Notes under the pieces: generated by a model
What the model was told of the DNA's origin: nothing
What the model saw: only the letters and a program-made list of their open reading frames with translations
The model's database searches: none
Shown here: positions 42,030 through 50,299 of the stretch, in pieces
How the letters are laid out: each line of letters starts with the position of its first letter
How positions within the stretch are numbered: position 1 is the stretch's first letter
Source of the DNA: Aliiruegeria lutimaris
GTDB lineage: Bacteria > Pseudomonadota > Alphaproteobacteria > Rhodobacterales > Rhodobacteraceae
Length of the DNA: 64,000 bases
Direction: 5' to 3'
NCBI RefSeq assembly: GCF_900099935.1
Contig: NZ_FNEK01000016.1
Span: 29,677 to 93,676 of the forward strand
Made by a program: the position numbers and the translations under genes

Positions 42030-43163
42030 ATGAAAATTGCGAAACTAGCGCTTGCGGCCGGATTGGCCCTGGTTGCGGGCATGGCCTCGGCCGAGGTCAA
42101 GGTCGGGATGATCACGACCCTGTCCGGCGGCGGGGCCGGGCTCGGAATCGACGTTCGGGACGGTTTCATGCTCGCCGTCAAGCAATCCGGGCGCGACGAC
42201 ATCAAGGTTGTCATCGAGGATGACCAGCGCAAACCGGACATTGCCGTGCAACTCGCCGACAAGATGATCCAGTCCGAGAAGGTGGATGTGCTGACCGGCA
42301 TCATCTGGTCCAACCTCGCCATGGCGGTGGTTCCGTCGGTCACGGCGCAGGGCAAGTTCTATCTCTCGCCCAATGCTGGGCCCTCCGCGCTCGCTGGCAA
42401 GGGATGCCACGACAACTATTTCAACGTTGCCTGGCAGAACGACAACCTGCACGAGGCCGCAGGGGCCTATGCCAATTCCGCGGGCTACAAGAAGAGCTTC
42501 CTGCTGGCACCCAACTACCCGGCCGGCAAGGACGCACTCACCGGCTACAAGCGCTTCTTTGAAGGCGAGCTTGCAAGCGAGGTCTATACCGAGCTCGGCC
42601 AGACCGATTACGCCTCCGAGATCGCCCAGATCCGGGCCTCCGACGCCGACAGCGTGTTCTTCTTCCTGCCCGGCGGCATGGGGATTTCCTTCCTCAAGCA
42701 ATATGCCGACAGCGGTGTCGGCCTGCCGGTTGTCGGTCCCGCCTTCTCCTTCGACCAGGGCATCCTTCAGGCTGTCGGCGCGGCCGCGCTCGGCGTGGTC
42801 AACACCAGCCAGTGGAACAAGGATATCGACAACCCCGCCAACGCGGCTTTCGTCGAGAGTTTCCAGGCCGAATATGGCCGCTTGCCCTCGCTCTATGCCA
42901 GCCAGGGGTTCGACACCGCCAACCTGCTAATCTCGGCAGTCGAGTCCGCCGATGTCTCGGACGCGGATGCCTTCCGGGCAGCGCTTGAGGCCGCCAATTT
43001 CGACAGCGTGCGCGGCGATTTCGCGTTCGGGCCGAACCACCATCCGATTCAGACGATCTATGCCCGAGAAGTGGTCGAGGAGAACGGTGTGTTCACCAAC
43101 AAGATCATCGGCGTCGCGCTCGAAAACCACTCCGATGCCTATGCGGGCGAGTGCAAGATGTAA
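42030..43163 (+). CDS. Branched-chain amino acid-type ABC importer, binding protein (LivJ/K family)
   Basis: Periplasmic receptor of 377 residues, Peripla_BP_6 type. Signal peptide about 1-21 (MKIAKLALAAGLALVAGMAS), then VKVGMITTLSGGGAGLGID, DVLTGIIWSNLAMAVVPSV, FFFLPGGMGISFLKQYADSG and a Cys pair (GKGCHD; GECKM). Start ATG 42030 has GGGGAAC upstream; ATG 42018 lies in frame but lacks a site. Heads an operon with two permeases and two ATPases. Such receptors bind amino acids, amides or aromatic acids; the ligand cannot be told here. Confidence 0.9.
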   Translation: MKIAKLALAAGLALVAGMASAEVKVGMITTLSGGGAGLGIDVRDGFMLAVKQSGRDDIKVVIEDDQRKPDIAVQLADKMIQSEKVDVLTGIIWSNLAMAVVPSVTAQGKFYLSPNAGPSALAGKGCHDNYFNVAWQNDNLHEAAGAYANSAGYKKSFLLAPNYPAGKDALTGYKRFFEGELASEVYTELGQTDYASEIAQIRASDADSVFFFLPGGMGISFLKQYADSGVGLPVVGPAFSFDQGILQAVGAAALGVVNTSQWNKDIDNPANAAFVESFQAEYGRLPSLYASQGFDTANLLISAVESADVSDADAFRAALEAANFDSVRGDFAFGPNHHPIQTIYAREVVEENGVFTNKIIGVALENHSDAYAGECKM

Positions 43164-43171
43164 GATGAGAC

Positions 43172-43195
43172 GCCGGACCGTTCGCGCGGTCCGGC
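43172..43195 (+). other. Hairpin between binding protein and livH
   Basis: Perfect 9-bp stem GCCGGACCG (43172-43180) and CGGTCCGGC (43187-43195) around a six-base loop, no T run. Probably stabilises the receptor mRNA and reduces permease expression. Confidence 0.7.
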
Positions 43196-43209
43196 TCTGA
43201 CAAACCCAG

Positions 43210-44130
43210 ATGACAACAGTTCTCCTCGTGGAGCAGATCCTGAACGGCCTGCAGTTCGGGATCATGCTATTTCTCATGGCCGCCGGGCTCACGCTGGTCT
43301 TCGGCGTGATGGGCCTGATCAACCTTGCGCATGGCTCGCTCTACATGATCGGTGCCTTTGCAGCCGCGGCGGTTGCGGCCGCTACTGGAAGCTTCGTGCT
43401 CGCACTGGCGGGCGCCATGGCGGCGGCGGCCATGGTCGGCGCGCTGGTGGAATACACCGTGATCCGGCGCCTTTATGCACGCGATCACCTTGACCAGGTT
43501 CTCGCGACCTTCGCCCTGATCCTGATCTTCTCCGAGGGAACCCGCTGGATCTTTGGCTCCTTCCCGCTGTTTCTCGACATTCCGTCCGCCCTTGCAGGGC
43601 CGATCACGCTGCCGGGCGGCATCGAATACCCCCGCTACAGGCTCGTGCTGATCGTCATCGGCCTCGCGATCGCCGCCGGGCTGGCGCTTTTCATTTCCCG
43701 AACCCGCGTCGGCATCCAGATCCGCGCCGGTGAAAACGACCGCGAGATGATCGCCGCGCTCGGGGTCGATATCTCGCGTCTCTACACGCTGGTCTTCGCG
43801 CTCGGCGCGGCGCTGGCGGGGCTGGCCGGCGCGCTTGTGGGCGCCATCCAGTCGGTGCAGATCGGGATGGGAGAACCAATCCTCATCCTCGCCTTTGTCG
43901 TCATTGTCATCGGCGGGATCGGCTCGATCCGCGGCGCGCTTGTCGGCAGCCTGCTTGTTGGGCTGACGGACACGCTCGGAGGCATCTTCCTGCCCGAAGC
44001 CTTCAAGCTCTTCATGGAACCCGCCGCCGCGACCACCGTCGGATCGTCGCTGGCGTCGATGGCAATCTATATTCTCATGGCAGGTGTGCTTATCTGGCGC
44101 CCGACCGGCCTGTTCGGAGCGCGCGCATGA
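43210..44130 (+). CDS. ABC importer permease, LivH family
   Basis: Inner-membrane protein of 306 residues with about eight TM segments. Family blocks: EQILNGLQFGIMLFLMAAGLT, VFGVMGLINLAHGSLYMIGA, IRAGENDREMIAALGVDI (cytoplasmic coupling loop) and GGIGSIRGALVGSLLVGL. Overlaps livM by 4 bp (ATGA). Confidence 0.93.
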   Translation: MTTVLLVEQILNGLQFGIMLFLMAAGLTLVFGVMGLINLAHGSLYMIGAFAAAAVAAATGSFVLALAGAMAAAAMVGALVEYTVIRRLYARDHLDQVLATFALILIFSEGTRWIFGSFPLFLDIPSALAGPITLPGGIEYPRYRLVLIVIGLAIAAGLALFISRTRVGIQIRAGENDREMIAALGVDISRLYTLVFALGAALAGLAGALVGAIQSVQIGMGEPILILAFVVIVIGGIGSIRGALVGSLLVGLTDTLGGIFLPEAFKLFMEPAAATTVGSSLASMAIYILMAGVLIWRPTGLFGARA

Positions 44131-45110
44131 GCCGGGAAAGCATCGTGAACGCGGCACTCTTCGCCCTCCTGATCGCGGTCCCGCTCGGAGCGCTGGCGAC
44201 GGACGAGCCCTTCATCATCACGCTCGCGACAAGAGCGGTCATCCTGGCCCTTGCGGCCGTGGGTCTCAATATCGCCCTCGGCATCGGCGGGTTGGTGAGC
44301 CTCGGCCACGCGGCCTATTTCGGCATCGGCGGTTACGCGATGGGCATCCTCGCCTTCCATGCCCAGAGCTACACGCCGCTATTCGAAGGACCCTTCGTGA
44401 TCGAGGGGACCAAGCTGATGCCGATCATCTGGCTCGTCGCCATCTGTGGGGGCGCGCTGGCTGCCTTCGTGATCGGCCTGCTCTCACTGCGCACGACGGG
44501 GGTCTATTTCATCATGATCACCCTGGCCTTCGGACAGATGTTCTATTTCTTCACCATCAGCTGGCCGGCCTATGGCGGCGAGGATGGGCTGTCCATCTAT
44601 GTCCGAAATTCCTTTCCGGGGCTGAACACGCTGGTGCCGATCCAGTTCTACGCGGTCTGTTTCGTGCTACTGTGCGCGGTGCTCTGGTTCAATGCGCGGC
44701 TTGCCCGCGCGCCCTTCGGCCTCGCCCTCAACGCGGCGCGGCAGGTCCCGCACCGCGTTGAGGCCATCGGGCTCGATCCGGTGCGTCTCAAGCTGGTTGC
44801 CCTGGTGATATCCGGCGCGGTGACGGGGCTTGCCGGCGCGCTCTTCGCCGACCTCAACCGCTTCGTCTCGCCCACCATGTTCAGCTGGCAGATGTCGGGC
44901 GAACTCATGGTGTTCATCATCCTCGGTGGAACGGGGCGCCTGTTCGGCCCGGTGGCCGGTGCGATGCTCTTCGTACTGCTGGAATACCTGCTCGGCGGCA
45001 TCAGCGATTACTGGCTCGCCTTCCTCGGGGCGCTGCTCCTGCTGGTGGTTCTGTACGGTCGCGGCGGATTGGTGGGGATTTTCGCGGGAAAGGCCCGCAA
45101 CCATGACTGA
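44127..45110 (+). CDS. ABC importer permease, LivM family
   Basis: Inner-membrane protein of 327 residues with about nine TM segments. Blocks: ALAAVGLNIALGIGGLVSLGH, YFGIGGYAMGILAFHA, SLRTTGVYFIMITLAFGQM and the C-terminal GGTGRLFGPVAGAMLFVLLE. Forms the heterodimeric channel with LivH. Overlaps livG by 8 bp. Confidence 0.93.
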   Translation: MSRESIVNAALFALLIAVPLGALATDEPFIITLATRAVILALAAVGLNIALGIGGLVSLGHAAYFGIGGYAMGILAFHAQSYTPLFEGPFVIEGTKLMPIIWLVAICGGALAAFVIGLLSLRTTGVYFIMITLAFGQMFYFFTISWPAYGGEDGLSIYVRNSFPGLNTLVPIQFYAVCFVLLCAVLWFNARLARAPFGLALNAARQVPHRVEAIGLDPVRLKLVALVISGAVTGLAGALFADLNRFVSPTMFSWQMSGELMVFIILGGTGRLFGPVAGAMLFVLLEYLLGGISDYWLAFLGALLLLVVLYGRGGLVGIFAGKARNHD

Positions 45111-45852
45111 GCCTGTCCTCTCCACCCATGCGCTGACCAAGCGCTTTGGCGCGCTTGTGGCGAACGAGGCGGTTTCTCTCGACCTCCGCCCCGGCGAAGT
45201 CCATGCGCTGATCGGGCCCAACGGTGCCGGCAAGTCGACGCTGGTGGGCCAGATCTGCGGGGCGATCAAGCCAGACGAGGGGCGCGTGCAGTTCCTCGGC
45301 CGGGACGTGACCGAGCAGAGCACCCGGACGCGTGCGCGGTCGGGGCTTGGCCGAACCTTCCAGATCTCCGCGCTGGCAATGGAGGACAGCGTTCTTCAGA
45401 ACGTTGTGCTCGGCGCCATGGGGGCGGCCGGGACTGTCTGGCATTTTCTCCGTCCGGCAATGAAGGACCTGACGATCCGGCAGAAGGCCGAACAGGCGCT
45501 GGAACGGGTCGGCCTGTCCGATCTGGCGTCCCTGCGGACCGGGGAGATCAGCCACGGCCAGCGGCGGCGGCTGGAAGTGGCGGTTGCGCTGACGCTTTCT
45601 CCGAAGGCCTTCGTCATGGACGAACCGATGGCCGGGCTGGGCGCCGAGGGGACGCGGGAGCTGACAGCGCTGCTTGATGAGCTGCGCCAGGAAGCGCCGA
45701 TCCTGCTGGTGGAGCATGACATGGATGTCGTTTTCTCGCTGGCAGACCGGATCACGGTGCTGAATTACGGCCGCGTCATTGCCACCGGCAGCACGGCCGA
45801 GATCCGCAGCGATCCGGAAGTCCGCCGAGCCTATCTCGGAGAAGAATCATGA
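45103..45852 (+). CDS. ABC importer ATPase, LivG family
   Basis: ATP-binding protein of 249 residues: Walker A GPNGAGKST, LivG-type segment GRTFQISALAMEDSVLQNV, signature ISHGQRRRLEV, Walker B FVMDEPMAGL, switch His in LLVEHDMDVVF. ATG 45103 overlaps the livM stop and begins at the domain; a longer frame upstream is a shadow of livM. Signature has SHGQ in place of SGGQ, common in LivG. Overlaps livF by 4 bp. Confidence 0.93.
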   Translation: MTEPVLSTHALTKRFGALVANEAVSLDLRPGEVHALIGPNGAGKSTLVGQICGAIKPDEGRVQFLGRDVTEQSTRTRARSGLGRTFQISALAMEDSVLQNVVLGAMGAAGTVWHFLRPAMKDLTIRQKAEQALERVGLSDLASLRTGEISHGQRRRLEVAVALTLSPKAFVMDEPMAGLGAEGTRELTALLDELRQEAPILLVEHDMDVVFSLADRITVLNYGRVIATGSTAEIRSDPEVRRAYLGEES

Positions 45853-46535
45853 GCTTGCTTTCGCTCTCCAACGTGGCGGCGAGCTACGGCGCCAGCCAGG
45901 CGTTGTTTTCCATCGAACTCCAGATCGGCGAGGGCGAGTGCGTTGCCCTGATGGGGCGCAACGGAATGGGCAAGACAACGACGGTCAAGGCGATCTGCCG
46001 CATGATCCCGGCCAGCGGAACGTTGCGCTTTGCCGGTCAGGACCTGACCCGCCTGACCAGCGATCAGGTCGCCCGGCTCGGGATCGGGCTCGTTCCCGAG
46101 GGCCGGCGCTGTTTCGCGGATCTCACCGTGTCGGAAAACCTGATCGTGTCGGCGCGCAAGGGGCCGTGGGATATCGACCGTGTCACCCGGCTTTTCCCGC
46201 GGCTGAAGGAGCGGCAGGGCCAACGCGCTTCCTCGCTTTCGGGCGGGGAGCAGCAGATGCTGGCCATCGGTCGGGCGCTGATGACCAACCCGCGCCTGCT
46301 CCTGCTCGATGAGGCGACCGAAGGCCTCGCGCCTGTCGTTCGACAGGAAATCTGGACAGCGATCGACGAGCTGAAATCCGGCGCGGGGCTGGCAATCCTC
46401 GTGATCGACAAGTCGATACAGGAATTGCGCAAGGTCTGCGATCGCGCGACGATCATCGAGCGTGGGCGAACCGTCTGGACCGGGACGATGCCGGAGCTGT
46501 CCCGCGCGCATTCGGAACGGCATCTGGGTGTCTAG
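45849..46535 (+). CDS. ABC importer ATPase, LivF family
   Basis: ATP-binding protein of 228 residues: Walker A GRNGMGKTT, LivF-type LVPEGRRCFADLTVSENL, signature LSGGEQQML, Walker B LLLDEATEGLAPV, and the switch region VIDKSIQELRKV where His is replaced by Lys-Ser, a variant seen in other LivF proteins as I recall. Last gene of the importer operon. Confidence 0.92.
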   Translation: MSLLSLSNVAASYGASQALFSIELQIGEGECVALMGRNGMGKTTTVKAICRMIPASGTLRFAGQDLTRLTSDQVARLGIGLVPEGRRCFADLTVSENLIVSARKGPWDIDRVTRLFPRLKERQGQRASSLSGGEQQMLAIGRALMTNPRLLLLDEATEGLAPVVRQEIWTAIDELKSGAGLAILVIDKSIQELRKVCDRATIIERGRTVWTGTMPELSRAHSERHLGV

Positions 46536-46563
46536 CGTCACATCCACGTAGAACAGATGCAGA

Positions 46564-46581
46564 CCGTCACGCGAATGTAAC
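46564..46581 (+). promoter_or_regulatory. Candidate Pho box upstream of the plcP remnant
   Basis: CCGTCAC (46564-46570), four bases, ATGTAAC (46575-46581): two direct heptamers in the 7-4-7 arrangement of the PhoB box (consensus CTGTCAT-N4-CTGTCAT). A weaker similar pair starts at 46534. It lies 39 bp before the plcP start. PlcP lipid remodelling is under PhoB control in other alphaproteobacteria. Confidence 0.5.
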
Positions 46582-46619
46582 AATAGCCGCGTAGCAGGGC
46601 GTCGTTTCGCTGACGGGAC

Positions 46620-47088
46620 GTGTTCTTGCGGTATCGTACGATCTTCCTTTCGGAACTTCATCTGGGGACCGGGGGATGCCAGGCCGAGCTTCTGCTCAGC
46701 TTCCTGATCTGGCGCAACCCGAAGATCAACATGCCCGGCGCTTGTGGAGCGGGCAATACTGGTCGCTTTCCAAATGGACCAAGCAGCAGGTCACGCAGCC
46801 GGTCATTTTCATCGGCCGTTGCGAAGAAGTGCTGGCCGATGATGCCCGGCGCGGCGGCTATGACGACGTCATCTGCGGCCACGTCCACCACGCGAATATC
46901 TGCCAGATCGACGATATCACCTACGTCAACACGGGCGACTGGGTGAAGAACTGCACGGCCGTCGTCGACGACGCGGATGGCGCGCGCGGCTCATCGACTG
47001 GGAGGCACACATCGCGCGCAAACGGATGCAGGCCCGAAAACTTGCCCGCGAAAGGGCACGAAAACGCTGGGAATTCACTGCTTCATGA
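46620..47088 (+). pseudogene. plcP-like metallophosphoesterase with internal deletion and frameshifts
   Basis: The N-terminus reads RYRTIFLSELHLGTGGCQAE, the opening of the PlcP/LpxH-type metallophosphoesterase family, though the metal ligand Asp of LSDLHLG is Glu here. After about 35 residues the similarity jumps, in another frame, to the C-terminal part WSLSKWTKQQVTQPV, DDVICGHVHHANI and DITYVNTGDWVKNCTAVVD; about half of the gene is missing (junction near 46715-46745). A second shift near 46980 leads to ARLIDWEAHIARKRMQARK and a stop at 47086-47088. PlcP is the phospholipase C that degrades phospholipids under phosphate starvation. Followed by a btaA remnant, which supports the identity. 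Confidence 0.8.
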
Positions 47089-47110
47089 GACCTCAGAGCA
47101 ACGGATTCGA

Positions 47111-47280
47111 ATGACCCGGGCCGATATGATCACCGATCAGATCCATGATGCGGTGAACCAGAATGCCGCTCCCAGCTGGGACGGGCTGATGGAACGTGCC
47201 TTCGGTCAGCTCTTTCGTGGCCTCGTCCATGCGCAGATCTGGGAGGACTTGGTCGTCGGCATGGCGGCGCTGCGGACACG
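47111..47280 (+). pseudogene. btaA-like N-terminal fragment (betaine-lipid synthesis, DUF3419)
   Basis: ATG 47111 opens about 56 residues ending in DGLMERAFGQLFRGLVHAQI and WEDLVVGMAAL, the N-terminal signature of DUF3419/BtaA, the enzyme adding the homoserine moiety to diacylglycerol for DGTS betaine lipids. BtaA has about 400 residues, so most is gone. After GMAAL the frame runs into unrelated residues and stops at 47317, while a methyltransferase-like tail continues in another frame. It is 23 bp after the plcP remnant, as expected for a former plcP-btaA operon. Confidence 0.72.
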
Positions 47281-47284
47281 GGTT

Positions 47285-47487
47285 TCGGCGATCAGGCGGG
47301 CCTGCCGAAACCGTTGAAGAGCCTGCTTTACAGATGGCTGGAGCAATTTCACGTCACCCCGAGAACCGATCTGGGCGCGGCAATCCGGGATCTCGCGGAG
47401 GGGCAGGCCGTGGAGGTGCAGCATCGCGAGATCTTCAGGGGCTACGCCCAGATTGCCCGGATCCGCAGATTGCCGAATGCCGGTTGA
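47285..47487 (+). pseudogene. Methyltransferase C-terminal fragment, possibly btaB
   Basis: From about 47285 a frame with no start of its own reads GDQAGLPKPLKSLLYRWLEQ, FHVTPRTDLGAAIRDLAEGQ and YAQIARIRR to a stop at 47485-47487. The pattern fits the C-terminal end of a class I SAM-dependent methyltransferase; by position it could be BtaB, which trimethylates the BtaA product. The assignment to BtaB is inference from location only. Confidence 0.5.
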
Positions 47488-47502
47488 GGCCCCTCAGTCC
47501 CG

Positions 47503-48468
47503 TCAGGCGGCCAACTTCAGAAGATTTCCGATATGGTCCGGCCCGGTCGGCCGGATACCCGTCGGATTCAGCGCTTTGATCGAGTAATAACCGCGGGTGA
47601 TGTGGTCCATGTTCACCGTTTCGGCCACCCCCGGCAGGCGCAGGATACGCGCCATATAGGCCGACAGCCGCGGATAATCTGCGATCTGCGCGCGGTTGGT
47701 CTTGAACAGGCCGTGATAGGCAGCATCGAACCGGATCAGCGTGACGAAGGTGCGGACGTCGGTTTCGGTCAGGCGATCCCCGAAGAGGTATTCCCCGGTG
47801 AGCCGGTCCTCCAGTTCGCAGAGCATGGCGAAGACGCCGTCCACGGCCTCGTCATAGGCCAGTTGCGAGGAGGCAAAGCCCGCCTTGTAGACGCCGTTGT
47901 TGAGCATGTCGTAGATGCGCGGGTTGAGCGTGTCGATTTCGTCCGCCAGATCATCGGGATAGAGGCGCAGATCGGACGGCACCAGGTACTCGAACGCGGT
48001 GTCGAACATGCGGAGGATGTCGGCGCTCTCGTTGCTGACCATCACGTTGCGTTTCATGTCCCATAGCACGGGCACGGTGGCGCGGCCGGTGTAGCTGTCA
48101 TCGGCGCGGGTATAGATCTCGTGCAGGTATTTCGCACCGAAATGCGGGTCCTCCTCGGCGCCGGGATAGCCGCCGAACTGCCAGCCCTGATCGTTCAAGA
48201 CCGGGTTCACCACGGTGACGGGGATCACCTCATCGAGTCCCTTGAGCTTGCGCGCGATCAGCGTACGGGAGGCCCAGGGGCATATAAGGGCGACATAGAG
48301 CCGGTAGCGCCCGGCCTCGGCCTTGAAGCCACCTTCTCCGGTCGGGCCGTCGCTCCCATCGGTCGTGATCCAGTTGCGAAAGCCCGAGACCTGACGGATG
48401 AAGCGGCCCTTCTCGTCGGCCTTCTGCACCGGTTGCCAGTTTTCCATCCATTTCCCATCAATCAGCAT
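47503..48468 (-). CDS. Glutathionyl-hydroquinone reductase-like GST (YqjG/ECM4 family)
   Basis: Glutathione-dependent enzyme of 321 residues that reduces glutathionylated quinols. It opens with MLIDGKWMENWQP and FRNWITTDG, has the catalytic Cys63 in LICPWASRT, then GYYSIKALNPTGI at the C-terminus, all typical of the Xi-class/YqjG family. The frame can start at 48516, but ATG 48468 has AAGGAG eight bases upstream and matches the family start, so it is chosen. Separated by a hairpin from the F420-reductase-like gene on the same strand. Confidence 0.92.
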   Translation of the reverse strand: MLIDGKWMENWQPVQKADEKGRFIRQVSGFRNWITTDGSDGPTGEGGFKAEAGRYRLYVALICPWASRTLIARKLKGLDEVIPVTVVNPVLNDQGWQFGGYPGAEEDPHFGAKYLHEIYTRADDSYTGRATVPVLWDMKRNVMVSNESADILRMFDTAFEYLVPSDLRLYPDDLADEIDTLNPRIYDMLNNGVYKAGFASSQLAYDEAVDGVFAMLCELEDRLTGEYLFGDRLTETDVRTFVTLIRFDAAYHGLFKTNRAQIADYPRLSAYMARILRLPGVAETVNMDHITRGYYSIKALNPTGIRPTGPDHIGNLLKLAA

Positions 48469-48504
48469 CTCAAATTCTCCTTGGGCCTCGTCAAACAGGA
48501 AGGG

Positions 48505-48545
48505 TGGCATGGTCACGCATGGGGCAGGGGCGCGTGACCATGCCA
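48505..48545. other. Perfect 14-bp inverted repeat between two minus-strand genes
   Basis: TGGCATGGTCACGC (48505-48518) and GCGTGACCATGCCA (48532-48545), 13-base loop, no T run on either side. Sits just downstream of the oxidoreductase stop and upstream of the GST start; either a weak terminator/attenuator or a protein-binding dyad. Confidence 0.65.
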
Positions 48546-48565
48546 GTGGTCCTTTAAAGCGGTTA

Positions 48566-49141
48566 TCAGGCGGCTTGCCACTGGGGCGCGATCTCGGTGC
48601 CCTGGCAGAGGACGTAGCCGAACTGGATGTTCAGGAAGCCGAGCGGTTCGAGGTAGCGGGCGTTCTTCAGCGGACCGGCATCCACGACCGAAAGGCCGAT
48701 CTCGGCTGCAAGGCGCTTCACCTTCTCGCGGGCAATCTCGTCATCGGCGGCGACGAAGGTCTGCAGCGGCTTGCCCGCGACCGTCAGACCCGTGGCGTAG
48801 TGCTGGGCGAAGATCGTGTTGAACGCCTTGACGACCGAGGCGCCCGGCAGCAGCTTGGCGATTTCTTCGGCGGCAGAGCTGTCATGGCCGACTTGCAGGC
48901 CCGAGAAATCCTCGGTGATCGGGTTCGACACATCGACCACCACCTTGCCGGCAAAATCGGCCTTGGCGGCCAGATCGGCAGCGGCACCGTAGGGCGTGGC
49001 GAGGATCACCAGCTCGGCCCCGCGCACCGCTGCGCCGATATCGGCGTCGCGGCCATGGGCGATGACGTCATGTCCGGCCTGGGCCAGCACCCCGGCCAGA
49101 CCAAAGCCGATATTGCCGTTTCCAATGATTGCGATTTTCAT
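48566..49141 (-). CDS. NADP-dependent F420-reductase-like oxidoreductase
   Basis: Rossmann protein of 191 residues. Opens with MKIAIIGNGNIGFGLAGVLA (GxGxxG), followed by ELVILATPYGA, VVVDVSNPITEDF, ASVVKAFNTIFAQHY and GPLKNARYLEPL, the plan of the NADPH-dependent F420 reductase/FNO-like family that alphaproteobacteria use for unknown substrates (no F420 made). ATG 49141 follows AAAGGAAAAGAA; an upstream extension to 49252 has low quality. Divergent from a LysR gene, which probably controls it. Confidence 0.85.
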   Translation of the reverse strand: MKIAIIGNGNIGFGLAGVLAQAGHDVIAHGRDADIGAAVRGAELVILATPYGAAADLAAKADFAGKVVVDVSNPITEDFSGLQVGHDSSAAEEIAKLLPGASVVKAFNTIFAQHYATGLTVAGKPLQTFVAADDEIAREKVKRLAAEIGLSVVDAGPLKNARYLEPLGFLNIQFGYVLCQGTEIAPQWQAA

Positions 49142-49273
49142 TTCTCTTTTCCTTTCTCTCGCCGCCAGCCGGCGGCCTTCGTTGTCCTGAAGGGAAATTA
49201 GGGCTTGAGGCCGTTCTTCGAAATGATGATGTTGACGAAAGAATATCTTCAAAATGTTCTGAATGGATTTGCC

Positions 49274-50170
49274 ATGGATATCGTCGATGAACTCAAGGCC
49301 TTCGTCGCAACCGCCCAGAGTGGATCGTTCACGGCCGCGGCGGACCAGCTTGGCGTGTCCAACCGGCTGACATCGAAATATGTCGCCGAACTCGAGTCGC
49401 GGTTGGGCGTGCGGCTATTGCAACGCACGACCCGTCGGGTCGGACTGACGCCGGCGGGCGAGGACCTTCTGGCGCGCGCCCCGGCCTTGCTGGATGACCT
49501 GGACGACCTTCTGGCCGAGGTCGCCGAAGGCTCACAGGGCTTTTCCGGCACCATACGGATCTCTGCCCCGGTCACTTTCGGCGAATACTATGTGGGAGCG
49601 ATGCTGGGCCGGTTCGCGCAGCGCAATCCGGACCTGACCCTCGATCTGCGGTTGAACGATCGTTATGTCGATCTTGCGACCGACGGCATTGACCTGGCGT
49701 TTCGCATGGGCAGCACCGACATGCTGTCGCTGAAGACCCGCAAGCTCGGAACCTTCCAGAGCGTGGTCGTGGCAAGCCCCGATTATGTTGCGCGCCACGG
49801 TGCGCCAGTTTCCCCCGAAGACCTGTCCCGGCATAACTGCATCGTGGACACGAACCGGCGGTCCCCGCGACGTTGGGTGTTCCGGCGGGACGGGGACGAG
49901 ATAGCCATCAACGTGCAGGGAAAGGTTCTCGTCAACTCGGCCCGCGCCGCCGCCGGGCTGGCCATCGACGGGTTGGGCATTGCCAATGCACCGCGCCTCG
50001 CCGTCCACGATGCCCTCGCCTCTGGCGCCCTCGTCGAGCTGATGGAGGGGTGCAAAGGCGAAAGCGGCCCTGTCAGCGCGGTCTATCTTGAAGGCAGAAC
50101 GCTTCCCCGGAAGGTGCGGGCGCTGATCGACTTCGCCGTGGAAGACATTCGGTCCGCAGGTATCTTGTGA
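49274..50170 (+). CDS. LysR-family transcriptional regulator
   Basis: Regulator of 298 residues of the YafC/AaeR-like LysR branch. HTH about 1-60 (MDIVDELKAFVATAQSGSFT, VSNRLTSKYVAELESRLGV, RLLQRTTRRVGLTPAGEDLL), effector domain from about 88 (GTIRISAPVTFGEYYVGAML, DLRLNDRYVDLATDGIDLAF). ATG 49274 starts exactly at the HTH; an ATG at 49205 lies in frame but adds no known sequence. Divergent from the F420-reductase-like gene by 132 bp; the SnoaL-like gene downstream may also be a target. Confidence 0.9.
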   Translation: MDIVDELKAFVATAQSGSFTAAADQLGVSNRLTSKYVAELESRLGVRLLQRTTRRVGLTPAGEDLLARAPALLDDLDDLLAEVAEGSQGFSGTIRISAPVTFGEYYVGAMLGRFAQRNPDLTLDLRLNDRYVDLATDGIDLAFRMGSTDMLSLKTRKLGTFQSVVVASPDYVARHGAPVSPEDLSRHNCIVDTNRRSPRRWVFRRDGDEIAINVQGKVLVNSARAAAGLAIDGLGIANAPRLAVHDALASGALVELMEGCKGESGPVSAVYLEGRTLPRKVRALIDFAVEDIRSAGIL

Positions 50171-50299
50171 TCGAGATTTTTGAGAATGAAATGAGGGAAG
50201 TCATTCATTAAAATCCACATTTTTAAGGCAATATGCGCAACATATCCTCTGAGCTATCGCATCACCGTGGTGCCGAAAAAGTTCAAAGGAGACCCCCTC

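Noticed and set aside
47196..47579. A 127-codon plus-strand gene over the btaA and methyltransferase remnants
   Set aside because: The frame has no motif, whereas two other frames in the same DNA give recognisable protein fragments.
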